This document shows positions 24,956-34,142 of a stretch of DNA of 64,000 bases, piece by piece. The position numbers and the translations under genes are program-made. The notes under the pieces are model-generated. The model saw nothing but the letters and a program-made list of their open reading frames with translations. It searched no databases and was not told where the DNA came from. The stretch's first letter is position 1, and every line of letters begins with the position of its first letter. Source of the DNA: JBBQZP01 sp038207585 (lineage in GTDB: Bacteria; Pseudomonadota; Alphaproteobacteria; Rhodobacterales; Rhodobacteraceae); the NCBI GenBank assembly GCA_038207585.1, contig JBBQZP010000024.1:1-64000 (forward strand). Reading direction: 5' to 3'.

Positions 24956-27580
24956 ATGAGCCGCTACGATCCCGCCACAACCGAAGCGAAATGGCAGACC
25001 GCCTGGGACAAAGAGGGCGTGTTCACCGCCCGCCATGATCCCGCAAAGCCCAAGTATTATGTGCTGGAGATGTTCCCCTATCCATCCGGGCGCATCCACA
25101 TGGGGCATGTGCGCAACTATACGATGGGCGATGTGGTGGCCCGGCAAAAGGCGGCCTCGGGTTTTTCGGTGCTGCATCCGATGGGGTGGGATGCGTTCGG
25201 CATGCCGGCTGAAAACGCGGCGATGGAACGCGGCGGCCATCCCAAAGACTGGACCTATGGCAACATCGCCGACATGCGCGCACAGATGAAGCCCCTGGGG
25301 TTGAGCATCGACTGGAGCCGCGAGTTTGCGACCTGCGACCCCGAGTATTACGGCCAACAGCAGGCGATGTTCATCGACATGCTGAATGCGGGCCTTGTCT
25401 ACCGCAAATCGGCGATGGTGAACTGGGACCCGGTCGATATGACCGTGCTGGCCAATGAACAGGTGATCGACGGCAAGGGCTGGCGGTCGAACGCGCCCGT
25501 TGAACGGCGCGAATTGACGCAGTGGTTCTTCAAGATCACCGATTACGCGGATGAATTGCTTTCGGCCTTGGACGGTCTGAAAGACTGGCCCGAAAAAGTG
25601 CGGCTGATGCAGGCCAACTGGATTGGCAAATCACGCGGGCTTGAAGTGCCGTTCCAGCGCACCGACGGGGCCGCGCCGATTGTCTGCTACACCACCCGCC
25701 CTGATACGATGCGTGGTGCCAGCTTCATTGCCATCTCGCCCGACCATCCGATTGCAAAGGCGCTGGAGGCCGACCGGCCCGATCTTGCGGCCTTCCTTGC
25801 CGAATGTCGCCGCATGGATACGACCGAGGCCGCGATGGAAAAGGCCGAAAAGCTGGGCATAGACACGGGCCTTGCCGTGCGCCATCCGGTGTTCAAGGGG
25901 CAGACGCTGCCGGTCTGGATCGGCAACTTTGTCCTGATGGATTATGGCACGGGTGCCGTGTTCGGCTGCCCCGCGCATGACCAGCGCGATCTGGATTTCG
26001 CCCGCAAGTATGGCTTGCCGGTGATTGATGCGTTCCACATGCCGGGGAATGATACGCCGGTTTCGAATGAGGCGCTGGTGCCTCTGAAATCCGAACCGGT
26101 TCAGTATATCGATCATTTCGCAGGGCTTGGCTTGACCACCGGTCAGGACGGCATTGAAAAAACCATCGACTGGTTTGCGGCGCAGGGCCTTGGCACCGCG
26201 CAGACCCGCTTTCGCCTGCGCGACTGGGGCATCAGCCGCCAGCGCTATTGGGGCTGCCCGATTCCGGTTGTGCATTGCGATGCCTGCGGTGTGGTGCCGG
26301 AAAGCAAGGCGAACCTGCCCGTTCGTCTGCCCGATGATGTGACCTTTGATATTCCGGGCAACCCGCTGGACCGCCACCCGACATGGCGCGATTGCACTTG
26401 TCCGAAATGCGGTGCAGCGGCCCGGCGCGAAACCGACACGATGGATACGTTCGTCGATTCAAGCTGGTATTACGCGCGCTTTACCGCGCCCCACGCCACC
26501 ACGCCCACCGATCTGGCCGAGGCCGAGTATTGGATGAACGTCGATCAATATATCGGCGGAGTCGAACACGCGATCCTGCACCTTTTGTATTCCCGCTTCT
26601 TTGCCCGCGCGATGCAGAAGACCGGGCATCTGCCCGCCAAAGCGAGTGAGCCGTTCAACGCGCTGTTCACGCAAGGCATGGTCACGCATGAGATTTACCA
26701 ATCGCGCGACAAGGCCGGGCGGCCGGTCTATCACCTGCCCGAGGATGTGCTGCGCTTCAACCTGATGAACGAACCGGTGGCGTTCCTGCGCACCGATCAC
26801 GCAACCGATCTGGCCGAGATGACGGAAGACCAGCTTGCCGCCCTGCGGCTGGAAGCAGCCAGCACGCCGATTGAAATCATCCCCTCGGCCAAGATGTCGA
26901 AATCCAAAAAGAACGTCGTCGACCCGATGAACATCATCGCGGCGTATGGGGCCGATACCGCGCGCTGGTTCGTGATGTCGGACAGCCCGCCCGAACGCGA
27001 TGTGGAATGGACATCCTCAGGGGCCGAGGCTGCGGCCAAGCATCTTGCGCGCGTCTGGCGCATCGCTGACGAGATCAGCCGCGATGCCACCCCCGCCAAC
27101 CTCGGCGACACCGAACTTCAGCGCGCGACCGCCCGCACGATTGCGGATGTGACGCAAGGGATCGAGGGCTTTGCCTTCAACAAATCGGTGGCTGCCCTTT
27201 ACGCCCTGACCAACACCCTGTCGAAATCCACCGCCGGGGCAGTTGCCAAGCGCGCCGCGATGAAAACGATGGCGCAGCTTTTGCAACCGATGGTGCCGCA
27301 TCTGGCCGAGGAAATCTGGGCGATGCTGGACGGCGTCGGTCTGGTGTCGCAGGCGGCATGGCCGGTGGCTGACCCCGCCCTTCTGGTCGATGATACCGTG
27401 ACCCTGCCCATTCAGATCAACGGCAAGCGGCGGGCGGAAATCAGCGTGCCCAAAGATATGCCCGCAGCGCAGGTTGAAAAACTGGTGCTGGCGGATGAAG
27501 ATGTGATCAGGTTTCTGGCCGGTCAGCCGGTCAGGAAACTGATCGTGGTTCCGGGTCGTATCGTCAATGTCGTCATATAG
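24956..27580 (+). CDS. leuS: Leucyl-tRNA synthetase
   Basis: 874 residues, normal bacterial length. The HIGH motif reads HMGH (near residue 48) and the KMSKS motif is at residue 646 (SAKMSKSKKNV). The CP1 editing domain is present (residues about 225-410; TTRPDTMRGASFIAIS). The zinc knuckles CDACG and CPKCG lie before the catalytic loop. Translation of the next gene begins inside its last codons (14-base overlap). Confidence 0.97.
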   Translation: MSRYDPATTEAKWQTAWDKEGVFTARHDPAKPKYYVLEMFPYPSGRIHMGHVRNYTMGDVVARQKAASGFSVLHPMGWDAFGMPAENAAMERGGHPKDWTYGNIADMRAQMKPLGLSIDWSREFATCDPEYYGQQQAMFIDMLNAGLVYRKSAMVNWDPVDMTVLANEQVIDGKGWRSNAPVERRELTQWFFKITDYADELLSALDGLKDWPEKVRLMQANWIGKSRGLEVPFQRTDGAAPIVCYTTRPDTMRGASFIAISPDHPIAKALEADRPDLAAFLAECRRMDTTEAAMEKAEKLGIDTGLAVRHPVFKGQTLPVWIGNFVLMDYGTGAVFGCPAHDQRDLDFARKYGLPVIDAFHMPGNDTPVSNEALVPLKSEPVQYIDHFAGLGLTTGQDGIEKTIDWFAAQGLGTAQTRFRLRDWGISRQRYWGCPIPVVHCDACGVVPESKANLPVRLPDDVTFDIPGNPLDRHPTWRDCTCPKCGAAARRETDTMDTFVDSSWYYARFTAPHATTPTDLAEAEYWMNVDQYIGGVEHAILHLLYSRFFARAMQKTGHLPAKASEPFNALFTQGMVTHEIYQSRDKAGRPVYHLPEDVLRFNLMNEPVAFLRTDHATDLAEMTEDQLAALRLEAASTPIEIIPSAKMSKSKKNVVDPMNIIAAYGADTARWFVMSDSPPERDVEWTSSGAEAAAKHLARVWRIADEISRDATPANLGDTELQRATARTIADVTQGIEGFAFNKSVAALYALTNTLSKSTAGAVAKRAAMKTMAQLLQPMVPHLAEEIWAMLDGVGLVSQAAWPVADPALLVDDTVTLPIQINGKRRAEISVPKDMPAAQVEKLVLADEDVIRFLAGQPVRKLIVVPGRIVNVVI

Positions 27581-28055
27581 CCGCCGCACCATTCTTGCCC
27601 TGATCGCAGCCCCGTTGGCAGGCTGCGGGTTCACGCCCGTCTATGCCCCCGGTGGTGCTGCAGCAGCGTTACAAGGCGCGGTGCGGGTAGCCGATCCCGA
27701 CACCAAGAACGGCTTTGATTTTGTGGAACGGATGGAGGAACGGCTGGGCCGCCCCGAAGCGCCACGGTATCGGCTGGCCTATACGATCACCACCACTCCC
27801 ATCGGCGTCGGCATCACGCCCGACAACGCGATCACGCGGTATAATCTGACAGGCTCGGTCGACTGGACGCTTGCGGATAACGACGGCAACACCGTGACCA
27901 AAGGCACCGAGCAGAACTTCACCTCATACTCCGCCACCGGCAGCACCGTCGCAGGCCTTGCCGCCGAAGAAGATGCGGCGTTCCGGCTGATGCGGATTCT
28001 GGCGGATCAGATCGTGACGCGGCTTCTGGCCACAGCGCCGCAGTGGGCCGCATGA
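27567..28055 (+). CDS. lptE: LPS-assembly lipoprotein LptE
   Basis: 162 residues with lipobox PLAGC (Cys20) and the alphaproteobacterial LptE pattern FTPVYAPGGAA, YRLAYTI, GITPDNAITRYNLTGSVDWTL. LptE plugs the LptD barrel and helps insert LPS in the outer membrane. The position between leuS and holA is the conserved LptE locus. Confidence 0.92.
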   Translation: MSSYSRRTILALIAAPLAGCGFTPVYAPGGAAAALQGAVRVADPDTKNGFDFVERMEERLGRPEAPRYRLAYTITTTPIGVGITPDNAITRYNLTGSVDWTLADNDGNTVTKGTEQNFTSYSATGSTVAGLAAEEDAAFRLMRILADQIVTRLLATAPQWAA

Positions 28056-28068
28056 AACCGGGGGCCAC

Positions 28069-29088
28069 ATGAAACTTTCGGGGTCGGAAGCCAGCCGCTA
28101 TTTCGCCAAACCTGACCCAAAGCGCACGGGCCTTTTGATATTCGGGGCCGATCCGATGCGCGTGGCATTGCGGCGGCAAGAGGTGATCCTTGCCCTTATC
28201 GGGGCCGAGGGTGAGGGCGAGATGCGCCTGACCCGGATGCAGGGCGCCGATCTGCGCAAGGACGGCACTTTGTTGAACGACGCGATCAAGGCGCAGGGCT
28301 TTTTCCCCGGCCCCCGCGTGGCATTTCTGGAGGATGCGACCGATACGCTGGCCCCGGCAATTGCCATGGCGCTAAAGGATTGGCGGCCCGGCGATGCGAC
28401 AATTGTCGTGACAGCGGGCGGGCTTACGGGAAAATCCGCGCTCAAAAAGCTGTTCGATGATCATGGCAGCGCCGTGTGCATCGGCCTTTACGACGACCCG
28501 CCCAGCCGCGAGGAAATTGAGGCCACACTGCTGGCCGCTGGCCTGACGCAGATCGACCGCGCGGCATCAACCGATCTGCACACCCTTGCCCGCAGCCTTG
28601 ACCCCGGCGATTTCCGCCAGACGGTGGAAAAGATCGCGCTTTATAAGTGGAACGACCCCACCCCCCTGATGCCTGCTGAGGTCGCAGCCCTTGCCCCCGC
28701 CACAATCGAGGCGGAAGTCGATGATGTGCTGCACGCAGTGGCCGAAGGCCGCAGCCGCGAGGTTGGCCCGCTGATGCGCAGGCTGGAAGGGCAAGGGGTG
28801 AACCCCGTCACGCTGTGCATCGGCGCTTTGCGCCATTTCCGCACGCTGCATTTTGCGGCCTGCGATCCCGGCGGGGCGGCATCGGGCATGGCCCGGATGC
28901 GCCCGCCCGTCTTTGGCCCCCGGCGCGACAAACTGCTGTCACAGGTGCAGAACTGGGGGCTATCGCGGCTGGAAGAGGCGTTGGCGCTGCTGATTGAAAC
29001 CGATCTCACGCTGCGATCAAGTTCCAAAGCACCGGCGATGGCAGTGATGGAGCGCAGCCTGATCCGCCTTGCGATGATGCGCAGATGA
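28069..29088 (+). CDS. holA: DNA polymerase III delta subunit
   Basis: 339 residues. The clamp-loader delta fold is seen: GLLIFGADPMRVALRRQEVI, LNDAIKAQGFFPGPRVAFLEDAT, VVTAGGLTGKSALKKLF, and the C-terminal collar PVFGPRRDKLLSQVQNWG. Delta opens the sliding clamp. It follows lptE and its stop overlaps the ASCH gene start (ATGA). Confidence 0.93.
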   Translation: MKLSGSEASRYFAKPDPKRTGLLIFGADPMRVALRRQEVILALIGAEGEGEMRLTRMQGADLRKDGTLLNDAIKAQGFFPGPRVAFLEDATDTLAPAIAMALKDWRPGDATIVVTAGGLTGKSALKKLFDDHGSAVCIGLYDDPPSREEIEATLLAAGLTQIDRAASTDLHTLARSLDPGDFRQTVEKIALYKWNDPTPLMPAEVAALAPATIEAEVDDVLHAVAEGRSREVGPLMRRLEGQGVNPVTLCIGALRHFRTLHFAACDPGGAASGMARMRPPVFGPRRDKLLSQVQNWGLSRLEEALALLIETDLTLRSSSKAPAMAVMERSLIRLAMMRR

Positions 29089-29468
29089 GCGTGTCATTCA
29101 GCTTTGGCGATTCGCCTGCGATGGCTGACGCTCTGCTGGCGCTGGTTCTGGCGGGCCGCAAAACCGCCACCTGCGGCGCGCTGCGCGATTTCCCCGAAGG
29201 CAGCCCCGACCGACCACACGTCGGACGGCGCGATACCGTGCTGGACGGCGCAGGCCGCCCCGCCGCGATCATCGAAACGCTGGAAGTCACGATCCGCCGA
29301 TTTGACGAGATGGACGAAGCCTTCGCCCGCGACGAAGGCGAGGGCCTGCTGACCCTTGCCGACTGGCGCGAAGGTCACCAGACCTACTTTGCCCGCAACG
29401 GCGGCTTTGCGCCCGACATGCTGCTTTTGTGTGAACGGTTCCGGCTGGTCGAGGCGCTGCCGCGATAG
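29085..29468 (+). CDS. ASCH-domain protein
   Basis: 127 residues, a single ASCH (PUA-like) domain: FGDSPAMADALLALVLAGRKTATCGALRDF at the start and GHQTYFARNGGFAPDMLLLCERFRLVE at the end. The fold binds RNA or acts as a small hydrolase (YqfB-type); function here is unproven. ATGA overlap with holA. Confidence 0.85.
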   Translation: MSVSFSFGDSPAMADALLALVLAGRKTATCGALRDFPEGSPDRPHVGRRDTVLDGAGRPAAIIETLEVTIRRFDEMDEAFARDEGEGLLTLADWREGHQTYFARNGGFAPDMLLLCERFRLVEALPR

Positions 29469-29604
29469 GTGTGGCTCTATGGCGATGGGTCCGCGCCCCG
29501 CTGCCCGGACTGCTCTGACAGAAACTCGGCTCTACAGGGTCGTTTTTGCCTTACGCTTTGCGGCCCTGCCGGGTTAGGACGGGGAACACGAACAGGCGGG
29601 CCCC

Positions 29605-30693
29605 ATGCTGCAAACCCTTCATTCTGTCCTGCGCGGTCTTGCCCCCGCAACGGCCCGTCCCGCACCTGCCGAAATGCTGCGGGCTGCACTTGGGGCAGGC
29701 ATCGGCCTTGCGTTATGCGGAGTTCTGGCGCGGCTGATACCGGCCCCGCATGGGCTGGCGTTGCCCCTGATCATCGCGCCCTTCGGGGCGACGGCCTTTC
29801 TGGCCTTTGCCATCCCCAACAGCCCTTTGGCGCAGCCGTGGTCGGCGGTGGTTGGCAATACCGTGTCGGCCCTCGTCGCGATCGCTGTGGTCAAGATTAC
29901 CCACCAGCCACATCTTGCGGTGGCGTTTGCAGTGGCCCTTGCCATCCTTGCGATGATGCTAAGCCGTGCAATGCACCCGCCCGGTGCCGCGCTGGCGCTT
30001 TTGATCGCGCTGAATCCTGATATCGCTGCGGTCGGCTTTGGCTACGCGCTGTCGCCCGTGGCATTGGATACCGCCATTCTGGTGGGATTTGCCGTGGTCT
30101 GGAACCGCGCGACGGGTCGCGTCTATCCGTTTCGACAGCCCACCACCAGCCCGCAAGCCACCTCGGACCCTGCCACCGCGCGCCGTCTTGGCATCTCGCC
30201 CGAGGCAATGTCAAAAATCCTGCGCGACATGAATCTTGCCGCGAACATCGGCCCAGAAGACCTTGCCCGCCTGATTGGCGCTGCCGAGGCCGAAGCGGCA
30301 ACCCGGCATCTGGGCGGCATCACTGCCCGTGATGTCATGTCGCGCGATGTCGTGACCCTGCGGCCCGACGCGCCGGTGGTCGAGATGACGGCGTTGTTCC
30401 GTGACCATCTGGTCAAGGCATTTCCGGTGGTGTCGGCAACGGGTCTGTGCCTTGGCATCCTGCGCGAACATGCGCTGATCGGCCTCGACCACACCGATCC
30501 CCATGTGGCGGCCGATCTGATGGACCCGCCAGGTCCGGTTGCCCCCGATACACCGCTGGCCCGCATGATTTTTTTGATGAACGAAGGCCGCCGCGCCTCG
30601 ATCCCAGTCCAAGACCCGGATGGCAGGCTGATCGGCATCATCACCCGAAGTGATCTGATCTCCGCACTCGCAAATGCCCTTGCCACCAGCTGA
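29605..30693 (+). CDS. HPP-family membrane protein with C-terminal CBS pair
   Basis: 362 residues. The N-terminal HPP domain (residues 20-170) has four to five membrane helices and the family motif MLSRAMHPPGAALALL. The cytoplasmic C-terminal half carries two CBS motifs (ITARDVMSRDVVTLRPDAPVVEM and LARMIFLMNEGRRASIPVQDPDGRLIGIITRSDLI), which bind adenine nucleotides. HPP proteins have been linked to nitrite transport in chloroplasts; the substrate here is unknown. Confidence 0.9.
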   Translation: MLQTLHSVLRGLAPATARPAPAEMLRAALGAGIGLALCGVLARLIPAPHGLALPLIIAPFGATAFLAFAIPNSPLAQPWSAVVGNTVSALVAIAVVKITHQPHLAVAFAVALAILAMMLSRAMHPPGAALALLIALNPDIAAVGFGYALSPVALDTAILVGFAVVWNRATGRVYPFRQPTTSPQATSDPATARRLGISPEAMSKILRDMNLAANIGPEDLARLIGAAEAEAATRHLGGITARDVMSRDVVTLRPDAPVVEMTALFRDHLVKAFPVVSATGLCLGILREHALIGLDHTDPHVAADLMDPPGPVAPDTPLARMIFLMNEGRRASIPVQDPDGRLIGIITRSDLISALANALATS

Positions 30694-30812
30694 AAGCGCG
30701 TCCACCCCGCAATTTCCCTGTTGCGAAACGCCGCCGCGTCTTTACGCTTGACCTCAGGCCGGACCACCGGCAGCCCGCCCGACAGAGGCGGATCATTCAA
30801 AGGGAGCTTACC

Positions 30813-31964
30813 ATGACCATCGCAAGACAAATCGGCGCTTCTGCCGCCGCACTGCTGATTGGCGCCGCACCGACCTTTGCCCAGGTCGCCGAATTGGGCA
30901 CGCCTGAAGGCGCACTCAACATCGTGGCTTGGGCGGGATACATCGAACGGGGCGAAACCGACAAGGCCTTTGACTGGGTCACGAAATTCGAAGAAACCAG
31001 CGGCTGCAAGGTCAGCGTGAAAACCGCGAACACCTCGGATGAGATGGTGGCGCTGATGAATGAGGGCGGGTTTGATCTGGTCACCGCCTCGGGCGATGCG
31101 TCGCTGCGGCTGATTGCCGGCAAGCGGGTGCAGCCCATCAACACCGATCTGATCCCGTCGTGGTCCAAGGTCGACGACCGCCTGAAAGACGCGCCCTGGC
31201 ATACGGTCGGCGGCGTGCATTACGGCGTGCCCTACCAGTGGGGCCCGAACGTGCTGATGTATAACACCGACGTCTTCAAGACCCCGCCGACATCGTGGAA
31301 CGTGGTGTTCGAAGAAATGAACCTGCCAGACGGCAAATCGAACAAGGGCCGCGTGCAGGCCTATGACGGCCCGATCCACATCGCCGACGCTGCCCAGTAC
31401 CTGATGGCCCACAAGCCCGAACTTGGCATCACCTCGCCTTACGAGCTGAACGAGGATCAGTACAAAGCCGCTCTTGACCTGCTGCGCGTCCAGCGCACGC
31501 TGGTCAGCCGCTACTGGCACGACGCCTTCATCCAGATCGACGATTTCAAGAACGAAGGCGTGGTCGCATCCGGCTCATGGCCGTTCCAGGTGAACCTGCT
31601 GGAAGGTGAGAAGCTTCCCGTGGCCTCCACCATCCCCGAAGAGGGTGCAACCGGCTGGGCCGACACCACGATGATGCATGTCGATGCAGCACATCCGACC
31701 TGCTCCTATCTGTGGATGGAACATTCGCTGTCATCGAACCTGCAATCGGATCTTTCGGTCTGGTTCGGCTCCAACCCGTCCGTGCCCGCCGCCTGCTCCG
31801 ATGGCAGCGGCCAGCAGACAGGCGAAGGTTGCCATACCAACGGGTTTGACGATTTTGACCGGATCAAGTTCTGGACAACACCCGTCTCGACCTGCGCCCA
31901 AGGCGAATGCGTGCCGTATTACCGCTGGGTCAGCGATTATATCGGCGTGATCGGCGGACGCTGA
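30813..31964 (+). CDS. Polyamine-type ABC transporter substrate-binding protein
   Basis: 383 residues. Signal peptide ending FAQ, then a PotD-like type 2 periplasmic fold: LNIVAWAGYIERGETDKAF, NTSDEMVALMNEGGFDLVTASGD, GVPYQWGPNVLMYNTDVF. It heads an importer operon with one ATPase and two permeases. The C-terminal 75 residues hold six cysteines (PAACSDGSGQQTGEGCH, STCAQGECVPYYRW and others), unusual for PotD. Spermidine/putrescine is the family guess only. An AGGGAG ribosome site lies 7 bases upstream. Confidence 0.88.
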   Translation: MTIARQIGASAAALLIGAAPTFAQVAELGTPEGALNIVAWAGYIERGETDKAFDWVTKFEETSGCKVSVKTANTSDEMVALMNEGGFDLVTASGDASLRLIAGKRVQPINTDLIPSWSKVDDRLKDAPWHTVGGVHYGVPYQWGPNVLMYNTDVFKTPPTSWNVVFEEMNLPDGKSNKGRVQAYDGPIHIADAAQYLMAHKPELGITSPYELNEDQYKAALDLLRVQRTLVSRYWHDAFIQIDDFKNEGVVASGSWPFQVNLLEGEKLPVASTIPEEGATGWADTTMMHVDAAHPTCSYLWMEHSLSSNLQSDLSVWFGSNPSVPAACSDGSGQQTGEGCHTNGFDDFDRIKFWTTPVSTCAQGECVPYYRWVSDYIGVIGGR

Positions 31965-32059
31965 TCCGGCACCAGACGAGGGCGGCTAAACCCGCCCTCA
32001 TCACCCTTTCAAGAATGCAGCCCCGGACCTCGCTCCGCGGCCTGATCCCCAAGGCCACC

Positions 32060-33064
32060 ATGACCTCCGCCGTCACCTTTCACACCGTCACCCGAAATTT
32101 CGGCACCGCCACCAAACCCGTGCTGGCGGTCGATGCCGTCGATCTGGCCATTGAGGAAGGCTCGTTCTTCGCCATGCTCGGCCCATCGGGTTCGGGCAAG
32201 ACCACCTGCCTGCGCCTGATCTCGGGGTTCGAACAACCCGATGCGGGCCATGTCAGCATCCTTGGGCAGGACGTGTCCCGTATTCCCCCCAACCGGCGCA
32301 ACGTGAACACCGTTTTTCAGGATTACGCACTGTTTCCGCATCTTAACGTGCGTGACAATGTGGCCTACGGGCTGATGGTCAAGGGCGTGGGCCGCGCCCA
32401 GCGCCACTCAAAGGCCGACGCGATGCTTGATCTTGTGCATCTGGCCGATTACGGCAACCGCAAACCCGCACAGCTTTCGGGTGGCCAGCGCCAGCGCGTC
32501 GCCCTTGCACGCGCGCTTGTGAACGAACCGCGCGTGCTGCTGCTGGATGAACCGCTTGGCGCGCTGGATCTGAAGCTGCGCGAGGCGATGCAGGACGAGC
32601 TGAAATCCCTGCAACAGCGCCTTGGGATCACGTTCATCTTCGTAACCCATGATCAGGGCGAAGCGCTCAGCATGGCCGACCGCGTTGCCGTTTTCAACGC
32701 CGGAAAAATCGCCCAGATCGGCAGTCCCGAAGATATCTACGCTCGCCCCGCGACCCGCTTTGTCGCCGATTTCGTCGGTTCATCAAACGTCCTGCCGCCA
32801 GAAGTGACCCGCGCCCTCGGCGGACCGCACCAATGGGCCTCGTTGCGCCCCGAAGCGCTGCACTGCATCTCGCCCGAAGGCGCCGCCCTGACGGGCACCG
32901 TCACCGGCCTGCGCTACCTTGGCGCCTCGGTCCGCGTCTCCATCCGCGCCGGCTCATCGGACCTTGCGGCCCTCATCGCCTCCGGCCAATCCGCGCCCGC
33001 CGTGGGCCAGCAGACCGGCCTGACCTTCGCCCCCTCTGCCCTGCATGTGATGACGGATCCATGA
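32060..33064 (+). CDS. Polyamine-type ABC transporter ATP-binding protein (PotA-like)
   Basis: 334 residues. Walker A GPSGSGKTT, Q-loop FQDYALFPHLNV, signature LSGGQRQRVALARAL, Walker B VLLLDEPLGALD and switch VTHDQ are intact, with a C-terminal TOBE regulatory domain (residues 240-334). It energises the import complex. ATG at 32060 starts the ABC fold; an ATG at 32015 is possible. Its stop overlaps a 34-codon ORF as ATGA. Confidence 0.92.
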   Translation: MTSAVTFHTVTRNFGTATKPVLAVDAVDLAIEEGSFFAMLGPSGSGKTTCLRLISGFEQPDAGHVSILGQDVSRIPPNRRNVNTVFQDYALFPHLNVRDNVAYGLMVKGVGRAQRHSKADAMLDLVHLADYGNRKPAQLSGGQRQRVALARALVNEPRVLLLDEPLGALDLKLREAMQDELKSLQQRLGITFIFVTHDQGEALSMADRVAVFNAGKIAQIGSPEDIYARPATRFVADFVGSSNVLPPEVTRALGGPHQWASLRPEALHCISPEGAALTGTVTGLRYLGASVRVSIRAGSSDLAALIASGQSAPAVGQQTGLTFAPSALHVMTDP

Positions 33065-33165
33065 CCGCACCCGCCCTGCGCTTGCGCTTTCATTTTGACA
33101 AAAATATCCTCGCCGAAGGCATCCGCCCCCGCCACCCGCGCGCCGGTCGAAAGACCAAGCGATGA
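33061..33165 (+). CDS. 34-codon repeat-derived mini-ORF, ATGA-coupled at both ends
   Basis: It begins MTAPALRLRFHFDKNILAEG and is formed largely by the dispersed intergenic repeat at 33085-33120. Its ATG overlaps the ATPase stop, and its TGA overlaps the first permease ATG. Translation could pass from ATPase to permease through this ORF. The peptide has no recognisable domain and may be only a coupling device. Confidence 0.4.
   Translation: MTAPALRLRFHFDKNILAEGIRPRHPRAGRKTKR
33085..33120 (+). repeat. Dispersed intergenic repeat, copy 1
   Basis: Contains TTTGACAAAAATATCC next to CGCCGAAGGC, preceded by CTTTCA. It matches the copies at 52374-52413 and 58811-58850. It falls inside the ABC importer operon between ATPase and permease genes. 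Confidence 0.7.
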
Positions 33166-34142
33166 TGACGCCCGGCCTTGGCGGCGCAGCCCCGGCCAAG
33201 GGCGAGCCTCCCCTTGCCGTAATGCCCGCGCGGGGCGTGGGCGACCGGCTGACCGGCATTTTCTGGCGCAACCCGAAACTTCTGACCGCACTTCTGATCG
33301 CGCCGCCGATGATCTGGCTGGGAGTCGTCTATCTTGGCGCGCTGGCAGCCCTGCTGCTTCAAAGCTTCTATTCCATCGACGAATTCTCTGGCCTGATCGT
33401 GACCGAACCCACGTTCAAAACCTACGGTGAACTGCTGCGCCCGTCGAATTTTGACATCATCGTGCGCACACTTGTGATGGCGGCGGCGGTCACGCTTGCT
33501 TCGGTGGCCCTCGCTTTTCCCATTGCCTACTTCGCGGCCCGCTATGCGCGGGGGCGGTGGAAAGCGGTGTTCTATCTGGGCGTCATGCTGCCCTTGTGGT
33601 CGTCGTATCTGGTGAAGGTCTATGCGTGGAAACTGATCCTTGCCAAGGAAGGTATCCTGACCTGGGTCGCCGAGGCGACGCATACCTCCCTTGTTCTGAA
33701 CGCCGCACTGGCACTGCCGGGGGTCGGGGGCAATTCGCTGTCCACCTCGTATATCGGGACGTTCCTTGTGTTCCTTTATGTCTGGCTGCCCTACATGATT
33801 CTGCCGATGCAGGCCGCACTGGAGCGGGTGCCTAATTCAATGATCGAGGCTGCGTCGGACCTTGGCGCATCCCGCGCGCAGACCTTCCGCACGGTGATCG
33901 TGCCCTTGGCGCTGCCCGGCATCATTGCGGGGTCGATCTTTACCTTTTCGCTGACGATGGGGGATTACATCATTCCGCAGATCATCGGCACCTCGGCCAA
34001 TTTCATCGGGATGGCGGTGTATCAGTTTCAGGGCACTGCCGGGAACCTGCCACTGGCGGCGGCTTTTGCGGTGGTGCCGATCGTGATCATGGTGATTTAC
34101 CTGTCGCTTGCAAAACGGGCGGGGGCGTTCGATGCGCTCTGA
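33162..34142 (+). CDS. Polyamine-type ABC transporter permease (PotB-like)
   Basis: 326 residues with six predicted membrane helices from about residue 40. The EAA loop contacting the ATPase reads IEAASDLGASRAQTFRTVIVPLALPGI. A 40-residue N-terminal cytoplasmic stretch precedes the first helix. The start overlaps the mini-ORF stop, and the end overlaps the second permease by 11 bases. Confidence 0.92.
   Translation: MMTPGLGGAAPAKGEPPLAVMPARGVGDRLTGIFWRNPKLLTALLIAPPMIWLGVVYLGALAALLLQSFYSIDEFSGLIVTEPTFKTYGELLRPSNFDIIVRTLVMAAAVTLASVALAFPIAYFAARYARGRWKAVFYLGVMLPLWSSYLVKVYAWKLILAKEGILTWVAEATHTSLVLNAALALPGVGGNSLSTSYIGTFLVFLYVWLPYMILPMQAALERVPNSMIEAASDLGASRAQTFRTVIVPLALPGIIAGSIFTFSLTMGDYIIPQIIGTSANFIGMAVYQFQGTAGNLPLAAAFAVVPIVIMVIYLSLAKRAGAFDAL

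Noticed and set aside
30123..31520. 465-codon minus-strand ORF opposite HPP-CBS and the binding protein
   Set aside because: Crosses two real genes and their promoter gap; no family features.
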